Of a stretch of DNA of 64,000 nt, positions 9,001 to 16,393 are shown in pieces. Position 1 is the stretch's first letter. Every line of letters starts with the position of its first letter. A model generated the notes under the pieces. The model worked only from the letters and a program-made list of their open reading frames with translations, made no database searches and was not told where the DNA came from. Origin of the DNA: Streptomyces cyanogenus (GTDB lineage Bacteria; Actinomycetota; Actinomycetes; Streptomycetales; Streptomycetaceae); NCBI RefSeq assembly GCF_017526105.1, contig NZ_CP071839.1, forward strand, positions 992,001 through 1,056,000, in the 5' to 3' direction. A program made the position numbers and the translations under genes.

Positions 9001-10453
9001 AACGCACCCCGGGGACGGCGTCCACCGGCAGCGTGACGACCTCGCGGAGCTGGTCGATGTGCATGGGGCCGAGCCCGTACACCCGTCGTCCGTCGAAGCA
9101 GTGGCCGAGGCGCGGGTGCGCGAGGGCGGCGCCCAGGAAGTCGGCCCGCAGGGTGGTCAGCACCCGGACCGTGTCCGGCAGCTCCTCGTCGAACAGGATG
9201 CCGGCCAGCTCGTCGACGGCGTCCGCCTCGTGCGCGAGCAGCTCTTCGAACTGGTCGATCACCACGAGGAGCCGTCGGCTGTCCTGCCGCTTCAGCAGCG
9301 GGGGCAGGATGTCGGCCAGGCCGCGCCGCCTGGCCAGTGCTCGGGTGATCTTCGGCAGGCGGTCGATCCGGTCCGTCTCGGGCAGCCCCGGTTCCAGCAG
9401 CGCCAGCAGCTCCGCGGCGAGACCGGCCGACGGGCTGCTGCCCGAGGACGGCCGCAGCACGGCCACCGCGGTACCGTCCGGCCGCATCCTCGGTACGACG
9501 CCGGCCTGGGCCAGAGAGGACTTGCCGGAGCCGGAAGGACCCACGATCGCGGTCCAGCGCTCGCCGGCGACCATCCGGGCCACCGCCTCCGACTCCGCCC
9601 GGCGGCCGTGGAAGACCGCCGCGTCGGCCTCCGCGAACGGTGACAGCCGGCGGAACGGCGACGGCGTCAGGGCCAGCTCCCGCAGGCCGGGCCAGGCGTC
9701 CAGCAGGCCGGCCGTGGGGATCAGGTAGCTCGCCGGCGGTTCGCCCTCCTCGGCCAGGGCCATCATGCCGACGACACCCTCGAGTTCCTCGTCCCACACC
9801 GGGCTGCCGCTGAACCCGCGCGACACGCGGTAGCCGCCCGCCGCCAGATCGGCCTGCACCCATCCATTCGCCTGCCGCGCCCGCAGTACGGCCGAGTGCC
9901 AGACGCCCCCGGGGCGGCCTGCGGGGAAACCGAACACCCTGGCGGGATGCTCCCACACGTCCGGCTCCTCGATCAGCCGGAGGGGCCGGCTGTCGGGCAC
10001 CGCAGCGCTCAGGCGCAGCACCGCCACGTCCCCGGCGCCGGAGGGCCCTGGGGGAACCCGGTGCTCCACACGCGCGGTGGTGTGGTTCTCTCCGCTGTCC
10101 GCGCCGTCCACGGTGCTTGCTGCCGGCGCCCGCAGCAGGGGGAACGCCACCTCGATGCGGGCGCCGGCCGCGGGCTCGGCGGCCGGGGACGGGTCGAGCG
10201 CGGCATCCACCACATGGGCGCAGGTCAGCGCGAGGTCTTCGGCGACCAGGAAACCCAGGCCCACCGGATCGCCCCGCCGGTCCCGGATCTGGAGCACCGC
10301 CGCCTCCAGGGCGGTCGGGCCCGCGTCCGGGGAGGAAGCGGATACCGGAGGTGCAGGTGCCGGCGAACCGGGCGGCGGGGCACCGGGGTCGGAGGGGCCG
10401 GCCACCGGGTCCGGCCCGTCGGGTGACGGCCGCCCCGGCGCGTCTGCCGTCAC
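6059..10453 (-). CDS. Trypsin-like protease / STAND NTPase / transmembrane / beta-propeller protein
   Basis: This is a 1464-aa multidomain protein. After a Pro-rich lead, residues about 47-255 form a trypsin-like protease with a plausible triad: His80 in TCAHVV, Asp142 in GDVAVLRL and Ser215 in GFSGSPVW. Residues about 275-650 form a STAND-type P-loop NTPase with Walker A GPSGSGKSS (305-313) and Walker B LLVVIDQFEEL (Asp400). A basic segment and one membrane helix (SGLGLLVVLALLFGSLFAYA, near 715) follow, then about 700 residues of WD40-like beta-propeller repeats. STAND proteins oligomerise on sensing a ligand; here the propeller would be the sensor and the protease the effector. It overlaps its upstream partner by 4 bases (ATGA). 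This layout matches predicted NTP-dependent bacterial conflict systems; no target is known from the sequence. Confidence 0.9.
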   Translation of the reverse strand: MTADAPGRPSPDGPDPVAGPSDPGAPPPGSPAPAPPVSASSPDAGPTALEAAVLQIRDRRGDPVGLGFLVAEDLALTCAHVVDAALDPSPAAEPAAGARIEVAFPLLRAPAASTVDGADSGENHTTARVEHRVPPGPSGAGDVAVLRLSAAVPDSRPLRLIEEPDVWEHPARVFGFPAGRPGGVWHSAVLRARQANGWVQADLAAGGYRVSRGFSGSPVWDEELEGVVGMMALAEEGEPPASYLIPTAGLLDAWPGLRELALTPSPFRRLSPFAEADAAVFHGRRAESEAVARMVAGERWTAIVGPSGSGKSSLAQAGVVPRMRPDGTAVAVLRPSSGSSPSAGLAAELLALLEPGLPETDRIDRLPKITRALARRRGLADILPPLLKRQDSRRLLVVIDQFEELLAHEADAVDELAGILFDEELPDTVRVLTTLRADFLGAALAHPRLGHCFDGRRVYGLGPMHIDQLREVVTLPVDAVPGVRYEPHLVDRILADTGTAPGALPLLGFALDQLWREQQRHTPGRLTHAAYEKIGGVTGALHDHLVGVWNDCIPQSDEAAARRLFTRLVRVPLESAAVTRRVATRAELGEDEWRVAQRLASARARLLVIGRDSEGDETVELIHEALITSWSKLEGWAAEDRSFLVWRETLHHDRRRWEAGGRAVDLLPTVAALAGSREWLERRGSELSAAEREYLELGRAHHRSRARRRRALRSGLGLLVVLALLFGSLFAYARQESQEREALANSRSLAQFSQDQAAFDPVLSVKLALAAYRTSPTQEARSQLLRQYLAYSGSARLLSGLLGTIEQFQTSRDGNVVFARSRMGRAILFVHALDGTVRSEQFSVKAVVYAMVSADGSRVAFVCDDGTAGWFEVHPDADRIIGRVHRLPRLSDLIEYTFEKRSGFAMSADGRLVVVRSRKDLMWWDLDKGTVGGRVRAPADFGGRLWIGADDRSLLVEESPLGQEHSTSLVAVDMATGRSRTVVRDVDEVLVSGDRKAVVACRGGDSGASFSLRRISDGARQGRPYHAGDDTFCGSLLSQGVDVTGRRFVTKDGNGLSLVDLSQGKVISEATQLPGITATAWDLVSSRGKLFLAGHSDSLINYVELSTVPNVLKVSEQKLTEDGSKTVSVVDDGASLQLHSVLPRDADDPLIAEVSRPRPYWLPKEYRLVLGPDRKLLADWDAEDAISVREVSTLRRTARITVPKPPSAADLQYFFDRDGHLVTVSKTRIQQWDARTGRQLAQYDIKGILARSRSGSTPRQTHVASYPADNQVAVLVWGDPSVRVIDLTTGRTTATVKVPKDAVATQFDRSGRYFGVLRSGGIVELWRRDPLRKELGPLRSLAENPEKPYVAGFLDGEGRFAVAANSSVRIYQLGGRVSSDSYDFGRLPSSGLLVDGSYVFRDMTPDGKNVIYQNSDNTGGPVRLDPDQWRHVLCGVIGDRQFTTDEKAGLPVRVPVQPVCPRRS

Positions 10454-10824
10454 GGCGCGGTCCCGGCTTCGCCCGGGGCAGCGGCCGCATCGGCGGGGGG
10501 CGGGTGCCAGACGAGTGAGACCTTGAAGTTGGCCTGCGCGGTCGTACTGGAGATCACCACATCGGCCTCCGCCGACAGGGACAGGCCGAACTCGATGCCG
10601 ATCTCGTCCGGTCGGCTCACCATGTCCTGGAAGCCGTCGACGAAGTTCTGGGCGACCGGTCTCACCGCGGCCAGCATGTCGCCCAGCGAGCGAGTGGCCC
10701 GCGCGACGACCTGCCCCGGCCTGGCGACCTGGACCAGGCCGTCGCCCTTCTGCTCCACCTGGACCTTCACCACCTCCGGACGTCCACCCGCCGTGCCGAC
10801 CGGCAACTCCACGAGATAGATCAC
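10450..10824 (-). CDS. Trypsin-co-occurring domain protein (Trypco1-like)
   Basis: This 124-aa protein is a single compact domain, opening MIYLVELPVGTAGGRPEVVK, with central helix LGDMLAAVRPVAQNFVDGF and strands EIGIEFGLSLSAEADVVI and ANFKVSLVW. I recognise this pattern as the small domain found beside trypsin/STAND proteins and named for that association. It has no signal peptide, membrane segment or catalytic motif. It overlaps the protease-NTPase gene by 4 bases, so the two are probably translationally coupled. A role as substrate, adaptor or regulator of the protease is inferred from this linkage. It is probably the first gene of the pair, with its promoter in the 10825-11345 interval. 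Confidence 0.75.
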   Translation of the reverse strand: MIYLVELPVGTAGGRPEVVKVQVEQKGDGLVQVARPGQVVARATRSLGDMLAAVRPVAQNFVDGFQDMVSRPDEIGIEFGLSLSAEADVVISSTTAQANFKVSLVWHPPPADAAAAPGEAGTAP

Positions 10825-11345
10825 CGATTCCCCCTCACCCGTACCGGCTCCTCCAGCTCCGGGGAGCCCCTGACATCCTTCCCCAACACCGCGTCACGGC
10901 ACAGCAGTTACGGCGTAGCGGCACCGTCGAACGCGGGACCGGCGTCCCGAGCGACGAGATCCGCATCAACGCCCACTGCTCCACGTCGAGCCCCTCCTGA
11001 AGGCGGAATTGCCCGACGGGACGGTCTGGCTGGAAGGCCGCGTCGGGCGGTGTCCGGTCACGGGGACACCGCCCGGCCCGGTGGCCTGCGGCAGCGGGTC
11101 GGGGGCTGGTTCGCCGCGGCGGCGCGATGGATCGCCTCTATCCGGTCATTCCACTACCCGTCAGTAGACACCGAACTCCCCGAATGGAACGCTCCTTACA
11201 GAGCGGACGGGACACACACCCTCCCCGTACCGCCGGCTCCCCTGCTCCGGCCCACCCGGCCGCGTTCGTCACGCGATCCGCATCTGCCCCAGCAGCAAGG
11301 TCGTCGCATCAGCCGAGTACCTCTTCCTCGCCGAGGAGTTCCCTG
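10825..11345. other. 521-nt divergent intergenic region without a convincing gene
   Basis: The interval separates the trypsin-associated operon (minus) from the beta-helix/esterase operon (plus) and should hold both promoters. It contains a strong stem-loop at 11044-11075. A 98-codon plus-strand frame (11050-11346) lacks family features and has no ribosome-binding site. I see no clear -10/-35 pair. Confidence 0.6.
11044..11075. terminator. 12-bp perfect stem-loop
   Basis: CGGGCGGTGTCC at 11044-11055 pairs exactly with GGACACCGCCCG at 11064-11075 around an 8-base loop. No gene ends just upstream on the plus strand, so it may terminate a short transcript, insulate the downstream operon, or act in its leader. 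Confidence 0.5.
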
Positions 11346-12641
11346 ATGAACCTGCGAACCAGCCCGGCGGCACTCGCCGTCGCCCTCGCCACGCCCGTCG
11401 CCCTCGCCACGCCCATGGCCCTCACCGCCAGTGCCGCCGGTGCCGCCGTGCCCGCAGCTGCCGGACCCACGGAGTTCATCGTGGACACCACCTCCGACGC
11501 GGTCGACGCCGACCCGTCGGACGGCCTGTGCCGCACCGCGTCGGGCGCTTGCAGCCTGCGCGCCGCGGTGATGGCCGCCAACGCCCGCCAAGGCAGCACC
11601 ATCACCCTGCCTGCGGGCCACTACCGGCTGACCATCCCGCCCGATCCCCGCAAGATCATCGGAGATCACCCCGACCCGGCCACGGGTGACCTGAACGTCG
11701 ACGCACCCACCACGATCCGTGGCGCCGGCGCGCGGACCACCGTCATCGACGCCAACCACCTGGACCGCGCCTTCCGCATGCAGGCGGACTCCCGGCTGTC
11801 CGATCTGACGATCACCGGAGGAACGGCCGTGGAGCGCGAACTGCCCATCACCGACACCGGGGGCGGCGGTATCGCCAACGGACATCACATGACGCTGCGA
11901 CGGGTGGCCGTGACCGGGAACTCCGCGGGCTACGGCGGTGGCATCTTCAACATCCCCGGCTCGCACCTGGATCTGATCGACAGCACCGTCAGCGGGAACG
12001 TCGCGGGAGAAGCCGGGGGCATCAGGTTCGACGACAGCGGCACCGTGACCAACTCGACGGTCGCCGACAACCGCGTGACGAACCCGGGCGACCGCCCCGG
12101 CAGCCTCGCCGGCTACGGCGGCGGGATCGACATCCGCGGCCGTGGACCCGTGGAGATCCTCAACTCCACTATATCCGGCAACAGTTCAAGTGACGGCGGA
12201 GGCGGAATCAACATCGCCCCCGCCTACCTCGACAGCTTGCCCTTCCCGATCCCCGATGTCGTCGACCTGCCCCTGGGACGACTGACGCTGCGCAACTCCC
12301 TCGTCGCCGGCAACACCGTCGACGGCAAGGCCGCCGACTGCAAGAAGGCCTTCGCCACCATCGCGTCGGAGGGTCACAACATCGACGGCGACGGAAGCTG
12401 CCGGCTCACCGCCGCGGGCGACCTGCCCAGCCGTACGCCGCTGATCGGCCCGCTCGCCGACAACGGCGGCCCCACGGACACCGCCGCCCTGCTGCCGGGA
12501 AGCCCCGCCCTGGACGCGGCTGCCGGCTGCCCGGCCACCGATCAGCGCGGTGTCGCCCGCCCCCAGGGCGCCGCCTGCGACATCGGCGCCTACGAGCACA
12601 CGACACGACCGCTCCACTCGCACCGGGATCAGGAGTGGTGA
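11346..12641 (+). CDS. Secreted right-handed beta-helix (choice-of-anchor Q type) protein
   Basis: This 431-aa protein has a signal peptide (about 1-35, SPAALAVALATPVALAT...ASAAGA). Next comes the motif FIVDTTSDAVDADPSDGLC and then ACSLRAAVMAANA, typical of secreted polymorphic or choice-of-anchor beta-helix proteins. Gly/Asn-rich coils follow (NSAGYGGGIFN, STVSGNVAGEAGG, NSTISGNSS), and it ends with the usual cap (DQRGVARPQGAACDIGAYE). It is probably an extracellular adhesive or carbohydrate-interacting protein; no catalytic site is evident. ATG at 11346 is preceded by GAGGAG at 11333-11338. The longer frame from 11127 is rejected because the signal peptide fixes this start. Its stop overlaps the esterase start (TGATG). 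Confidence 0.85.
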   Translation: MNLRTSPAALAVALATPVALATPMALTASAAGAAVPAAAGPTEFIVDTTSDAVDADPSDGLCRTASGACSLRAAVMAANARQGSTITLPAGHYRLTIPPDPRKIIGDHPDPATGDLNVDAPTTIRGAGARTTVIDANHLDRAFRMQADSRLSDLTITGGTAVERELPITDTGGGGIANGHHMTLRRVAVTGNSAGYGGGIFNIPGSHLDLIDSTVSGNVAGEAGGIRFDDSGTVTNSTVADNRVTNPGDRPGSLAGYGGGIDIRGRGPVEILNSTISGNSSSDGGGGINIAPAYLDSLPFPIPDVVDLPLGRLTLRNSLVAGNTVDGKAADCKKAFATIASEGHNIDGDGSCRLTAAGDLPSRTPLIGPLADNGGPTDTAALLPGSPALDAAAGCPATDQRGVARPQGAACDIGAYEHTTRPLHSHRDQEW

Positions 12642-14299
12642 TGAGTTCACCGAACCTGCGCACCACCCTGCTCCGCGCCCTGATCGCGGTTCTGGCCCTG
12701 CTGCTGCCGTCCCTCGCCGCCCCGCGCATGGCCCGGGCCGATGCCGCTCACGACCCCCTGGTCGTGCGCACCGACCGCGGCTGGGTACGCGGTGCGGCGC
12801 ACGGCGACGGCGTCAGGGTCTTCCAGGGAATCCCCTTCGCCGCCCCGCCGACCGGCAAGCTGCGCTGGCGTCCCCCACGGCCCGCCGACCGATGGCCCGG
12901 CGTGCGGGACGCCACCGCACCGGCCCGCCCCTGCCCCCAACTGCCGCTGAGGCTGCTGCCCGACGGCGGTCCCGTCCTGCCCGGCGAGTCGAACCGCACC
13001 GGCAGCACGACGGAGGACTGCCTGTACCTCAACGTGTGGACACCCGCCCGCACCGGCGGCCGGTCCCTGCCCGTACTGGTGTGGCTGCACGGCGGTGGCA
13101 ACGCCTACGGCGCCGGCAGCGACTACGACGGCTCGGCGCTGACCGCGCGTGGCGTGGTCGTGGTGACCGTCAACTACCGCCTGGGGTCACTGGGGTTCCT
13201 CGCCCACCCCGCCCTGTCGTCGGAGAGCGAGGACCACGCCTCCGGCGACTACGGCCTGATGGATCAGCAGGCCGCGCTGCGCTGGGTCCGGGCGAACATC
13301 GGTGCCTTCGGCGGCGACCACGGCCGAGTCACCCTCGGCGGCCAGTCCGCCGGATCGGTGGACACCTGTGCCCACATCGCCTCCCCGACCGCCGAGGGAC
13401 TGTTCCAGCGGGCGATCCAGCAGAGCGGGAGCTGCGCCTCCGGCGGCGGTCTGACACCGCTCACGCTCGGCGCGGCCGAGCAGAGGGGCAGCGACTTCGC
13501 GGCCTCGGTCGGCTGCGCGGACCCGAGGACCGCGGCGACCTGCCTGCGCGCCCTGCCCACCGCCGAACTCCTTCGCGCCACCGGCAGCGGGGCAGCCTCC
13601 TTGTGGGGCCCCAACACCGGGCCCCACATCCTCCCACGTGCTCCCCGCCGGGCATGGGCCGAGGGGCGGGTGAACGCCGTGCCCACGCTGAACGGCAACA
13701 CCCACGACGAATACCGGTACTTCACCGCGCTGTACGTGGATCTGCTCGGCGGCGGCCCCCTGACCCCCGCCTCGTACGCCGCCCTGATCGGGCTCCAACA
13801 CGGCGACCGCGCGGCGGCGGTCCTGCACACCTATCCGGCCTCGGCGTATCCGTCCCCGAACCTGGCCTATTCGGCCGTCAACACCGACCAGCGGTTCGCG
13901 TGCCCGGCACGGGCCGACAGCCGGCTGTACGCCACCCGGGCACCTGTCTACGCCTACGAGTTCCACGACCCCCAGGCGCCACCGTTCATCCCGGCGCCGC
14001 ACACACCGCAGGGTGCGTTCCACGCCTCCGAACTGGCCTACCTCTTTCCCATGGACTCCCTGCGCCTGACGCCCGCCCAGCGGCGGCTGTCCGCCACGAT
14101 GACCGCCTACTGGGCACGGTTCGCGGCCACCGGCGACCCCAACGGCTCGCGTACACCCGCCTGGCCTCGCCACACGGCCCCGGGGGACCGCGTCCAGGTG
14201 CTGGCGCCCGACCGGGTCGCACCCACCACCGGCTTCGCGGCCGACCACCACTGCGCGTTCTGGTCCCCTTCCCCCGCCTCCCGCACCACCGTGCCGTGA
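12641..14299 (+). CDS. Secreted type-B carboxylesterase
   Basis: This 552-aa protein has a signal peptide (about 1-33, ALIAVLALLLPSLAAPRMARA) and a complete carboxylesterase/lipase type B fold. It has the N-terminal FQGIPFAAPPTGKLRWRPP, EDCLYLNVWTP, oxyanion-hole LHGGGNAYGAG, and nucleophile elbow GGQSAGS; the acid and His residues lie in the C-terminal half. It should hydrolyse carboxylic esters outside the cell. ATG at 12641 follows AGGAG by 5 bases and overlaps the previous stop, so translation is probably coupled to the beta-helix gene. Two in-frame GTG codons just upstream are less well placed. Confidence 0.9.
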   Translation: MSSPNLRTTLLRALIAVLALLLPSLAAPRMARADAAHDPLVVRTDRGWVRGAAHGDGVRVFQGIPFAAPPTGKLRWRPPRPADRWPGVRDATAPARPCPQLPLRLLPDGGPVLPGESNRTGSTTEDCLYLNVWTPARTGGRSLPVLVWLHGGGNAYGAGSDYDGSALTARGVVVVTVNYRLGSLGFLAHPALSSESEDHASGDYGLMDQQAALRWVRANIGAFGGDHGRVTLGGQSAGSVDTCAHIASPTAEGLFQRAIQQSGSCASGGGLTPLTLGAAEQRGSDFAASVGCADPRTAATCLRALPTAELLRATGSGAASLWGPNTGPHILPRAPRRAWAEGRVNAVPTLNGNTHDEYRYFTALYVDLLGGGPLTPASYAALIGLQHGDRAAAVLHTYPASAYPSPNLAYSAVNTDQRFACPARADSRLYATRAPVYAYEFHDPQAPPFIPAPHTPQGAFHASELAYLFPMDSLRLTPAQRRLSATMTAYWARFAATGDPNGSRTPAWPRHTAPGDRVQVLAPDRVAPTTGFAADHHCAFWSPSPASRTTVP

Positions 14300-14353
14300 C
14301 ACCGGCGCATCCGCGGCCGCAGCGAGCGCTCGCCCTGGGACACGGGTCTGCCC

Positions 14354-14406
14354 GAACGGACCTGGGGGCCGGGGGGGTCCCGTACCACCCCCGGTCCGGA
14401 CCGTTC
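14354..14406. terminator. Bidirectional terminator-like stem-loop between convergent genes
   Basis: GAACGG (14354-14359) can pair with CCGTTC (14401-14406), enclosing CCGGGGG (14369-14375) against CCCCCGG (14388-14394). It lies between the esterase stop (14299) and the convergent tetR stop (14430), the expected place for a shared terminator. Confidence 0.5.
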
Positions 14407-14429
14407 CCGGGGCGGCGCACACCAAGTCG

Positions 14430-15089
14430 TCATTCCCTGTCCGTGACGTCACGCGACCGGGAGCCCTCACCCGAGGTTCCGTGCACCAGAACGTCGTGGT
14501 GAGCCGCGAGCGCCAGCAAGGCCACGTGCAACGCCCCGGTGTCCATGACGGCGCTCGGGTCGAACCAGCGCGCGACGACGGTGCCGCTCGCCATCCTGAG
14601 GGTGAAGCGGGCCAGTTCGTCGGCGACCTGTGGCCGGTCGTGCAGCCGGAAGACGGCGCTCAGCGCATCCCGGGTCCAGGCCACCAGCGCGTCGCGGTAG
14701 TGGTGCACCTCGGCCACGGCCGCCGCGCTGGCGTCCTGCTGCACCATGCCGAGCCCCAGCAGCAGTTTCAGACCGTGCGGCTGGCGGTGGAAGGCACGCT
14801 GTACCTCCGCGAGGAAGGCGTCCAGGCGCTCCGCGACGTCGGCGCCGGGCACCTCGGCCGGGGGCAGGGCCGTCAGCAGCGCGGTCCTGGCGCGCTCCAG
14901 CACCGCGACGTAGATCCCGTCCTTGCTGCCGAAGTGCCAGTAGATGGAGCTGGCCGGCAGACCGCACTCGGCAGAGATCATGGAAATGGACGTGGCGGCG
15001 TAGCCGTACCGCGACATCAGTTCGCCGGCGCTGTCGAGAATCGCGTCACGGGACCGCGCGCCGCGGTCCTGGGCCGGTGCCTCCGCCAT
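14430..15089 (-). CDS. TetR-family transcriptional regulator
   Basis: This 219-aa protein has an N-terminal TetR DNA-binding domain (about 13-60: RDAILDSAGELMSRYGYAAT, then ISAECGLPASSIYWHFGSKD) and an all-helical ligand-binding and dimerisation domain (about 70-205). ATG at 15089 is used. It is convergent with the esterase and about 75 bases downstream of the phosphatase at 15167 on the same strand. The ligand and target genes cannot be read from the sequence, and I see no clear palindrome next to its start. Confidence 0.9.
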   Translation of the reverse strand: MAEAPAQDRGARSRDAILDSAGELMSRYGYAATSISMISAECGLPASSIYWHFGSKDGIYVAVLERARTALLTALPPAEVPGADVAERLDAFLAEVQRAFHRQPHGLKLLLGLGMVQQDASAAAVAEVHHYRDALVAWTRDALSAVFRLHDRPQVADELARFTLRMASGTVVARWFDPSAVMDTGALHVALLALAAHHDVLVHGTSGEGSRSRDVTDRE

Positions 15090-15166
15090 ACAGCCGACTC
15101 TAGGCGAGAAGCCGGTCTGCGCTCAGCCTCACCTCGCTTCTCGGCCGCGACACGGCTACCGGCCGC

Positions 15167-16285
15167 CTACGCGGAGCCCCGGGGAGCCCCCGGGTGCCCG
15201 CAGCGTACGGCGACGGCCGCGATGTCGTCGTCGAGCCGTCCGCCGCTGTAGTGGAGCAGGTCCCGGTGGAGCCGGTCCAGCAGCTCACGGGGTGCCGGCC
15301 GGCCGAGTTGCCGCATCCACTCCGGAAGCGGGAAGAACGTTCCGGAGCGGTCCCGGGTCTCCGTCACACCGTCGGTGTACAGCAGCATCTGGTCGCCCGA
15401 GGCGAGGGCGACGGTGTCGACGTTGTACTCGTCGCCGAGCAGCGAGGAGAGGTTGAGAGGCGGCGAGGGGGCGGTGGGCTCCAGGACGCGGATCTCCCCG
15501 CTCCGCATCAGCAGGGGCGGGGGGTGCCCGCAGTTGAGGATCCTCACCTGGCCACCACCGTTCGGGATCTCGGCGATCAGAGCGGTGGCGAAGTGCTCGG
15601 GCTGGTCCGGGTCGAGTATCGCGACGCTGTAGCGGCCCATGCTTGTCTCCAGGCGATGGATGATGCCCTTCAGGTCGGGCTGGTCGTACGCGTTCTCCCT
15701 GAAGCAGTTGATCACCGCCGCGGCCGCCCCCACCGCCGACAGCCCCTTGCCGCGCACGTCACCGATGAGCAGCCGGACCCCGTACGGCGTGTCGGCCACC
15801 TCGTAGAAGTCGCCTCCGATCCGGGCCTGCTCCTGGGCCGCCAGATACAGCGACTCGATCTCGACGTCCTGGACCCGGCGCGGCAGCGGGCGCAGCAGCA
15901 CCTGCTGGGCGGCGTCGGCGACGAGCCGGATCTGGAAGAGCGTCTCCTCCCGCTGGAGCCGGAGACGGCTGGTGTAGGCGGCCGCCAGGGTGACCGCGAC
16001 GATCGCAGCCGCCGTGTAGGGCGTTCCCAGATCGGTGTAGACGAGGCTGAGCCCGATCATGACCAGCAGACAGAACGCCCCCAGCAGGATCGTCGGGACC
16101 ACGGGCCACATCGCGGCGGCGAGGGCGGGTGCCGCGGGCAGGAGTCTGCTGAAGGCGATCTCCCTGGGGGTGGCGAAGGCCAGGGCGGAGATGACGACGG
16201 TGAGGATCACGGGGGACAGCACCACTGTCTCGCGTCGGCCACCTGGGGGCGGGCGGTGACGCCGAGGCCGTCCTGTCCTGATCAC
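15167..16285 (-). CDS. Membrane SpoIIE-type PP2C phosphatase
   Basis: This 372-aa protein has an N-terminal membrane region (about 20-110, with SPVILTVVISALAFA, PTILLGAFCLLVMIGLSLVY and AAIVAVTLAAAY). A SpoIIE-type PP2C domain follows (about 135-360) with metal-binding ARIGGDFYEV, LIGDVRGKGLSAVG, LNCGHPPPLL, LLYTDGVTE and DDDIAAVAV. It lacks PAS, GAF or ATPase domains. It is likely to dephosphorylate an anti-anti-sigma (STAS) protein in response to an envelope signal. The GTG start at 16285 lies beside an AT-rich stretch holding the palindrome at 16295-16306. It is divergent from the larger phosphatase at 16394, so the two may share a control region. Confidence 0.88.
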   Translation of the reverse strand: MIRTGRPRRHRPPPGGRRETVVLSPVILTVVISALAFATPREIAFSRLLPAAPALAAAMWPVVPTILLGAFCLLVMIGLSLVYTDLGTPYTAAAIVAVTLAAAYTSRLRLQREETLFQIRLVADAAQQVLLRPLPRRVQDVEIESLYLAAQEQARIGGDFYEVADTPYGVRLLIGDVRGKGLSAVGAAAAVINCFRENAYDQPDLKGIIHRLETSMGRYSVAILDPDQPEHFATALIAEIPNGGGQVRILNCGHPPPLLMRSGEIRVLEPTAPSPPLNLSSLLGDEYNVDTVALASGDQMLLYTDGVTETRDRSGTFFPLPEWMRQLGRPAPRELLDRLHRDLLHYSGGRLDDDIAAVAVRCGHPGAPRGSA

Positions 16286-16393
16286 AAAAGTATCTTATCG
16301 AGATAAAACGGTCTTCGTTCATGTACGAGCCGCCCGCTCGGGTTCCCCGCAGTGCTGTTATCAGGTGTGTGACAGTGGTGTTATCAAGGGTGT
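16286..16393. promoter_or_regulatory. AT-rich divergent promoter region with TTATC palindrome and TGTTATCA repeats
   Basis: Between two divergent phosphatase genes lies a 108-base, locally AT-rich segment. It contains the palindrome TTATC-GA-GATAA at 16295-16306 and two direct copies of a TGTTATCA-G motif, near 16356 and 16379. These are plausible promoter or regulator-binding elements for both genes, but no specific regulator is implied. Confidence 0.4.

Noticed and set aside
10950-11345. Possible small gene at 11050-11346
   Set aside because: No ribosome-binding site, no family pattern, and it crosses the strong hairpin at 11044-11075.
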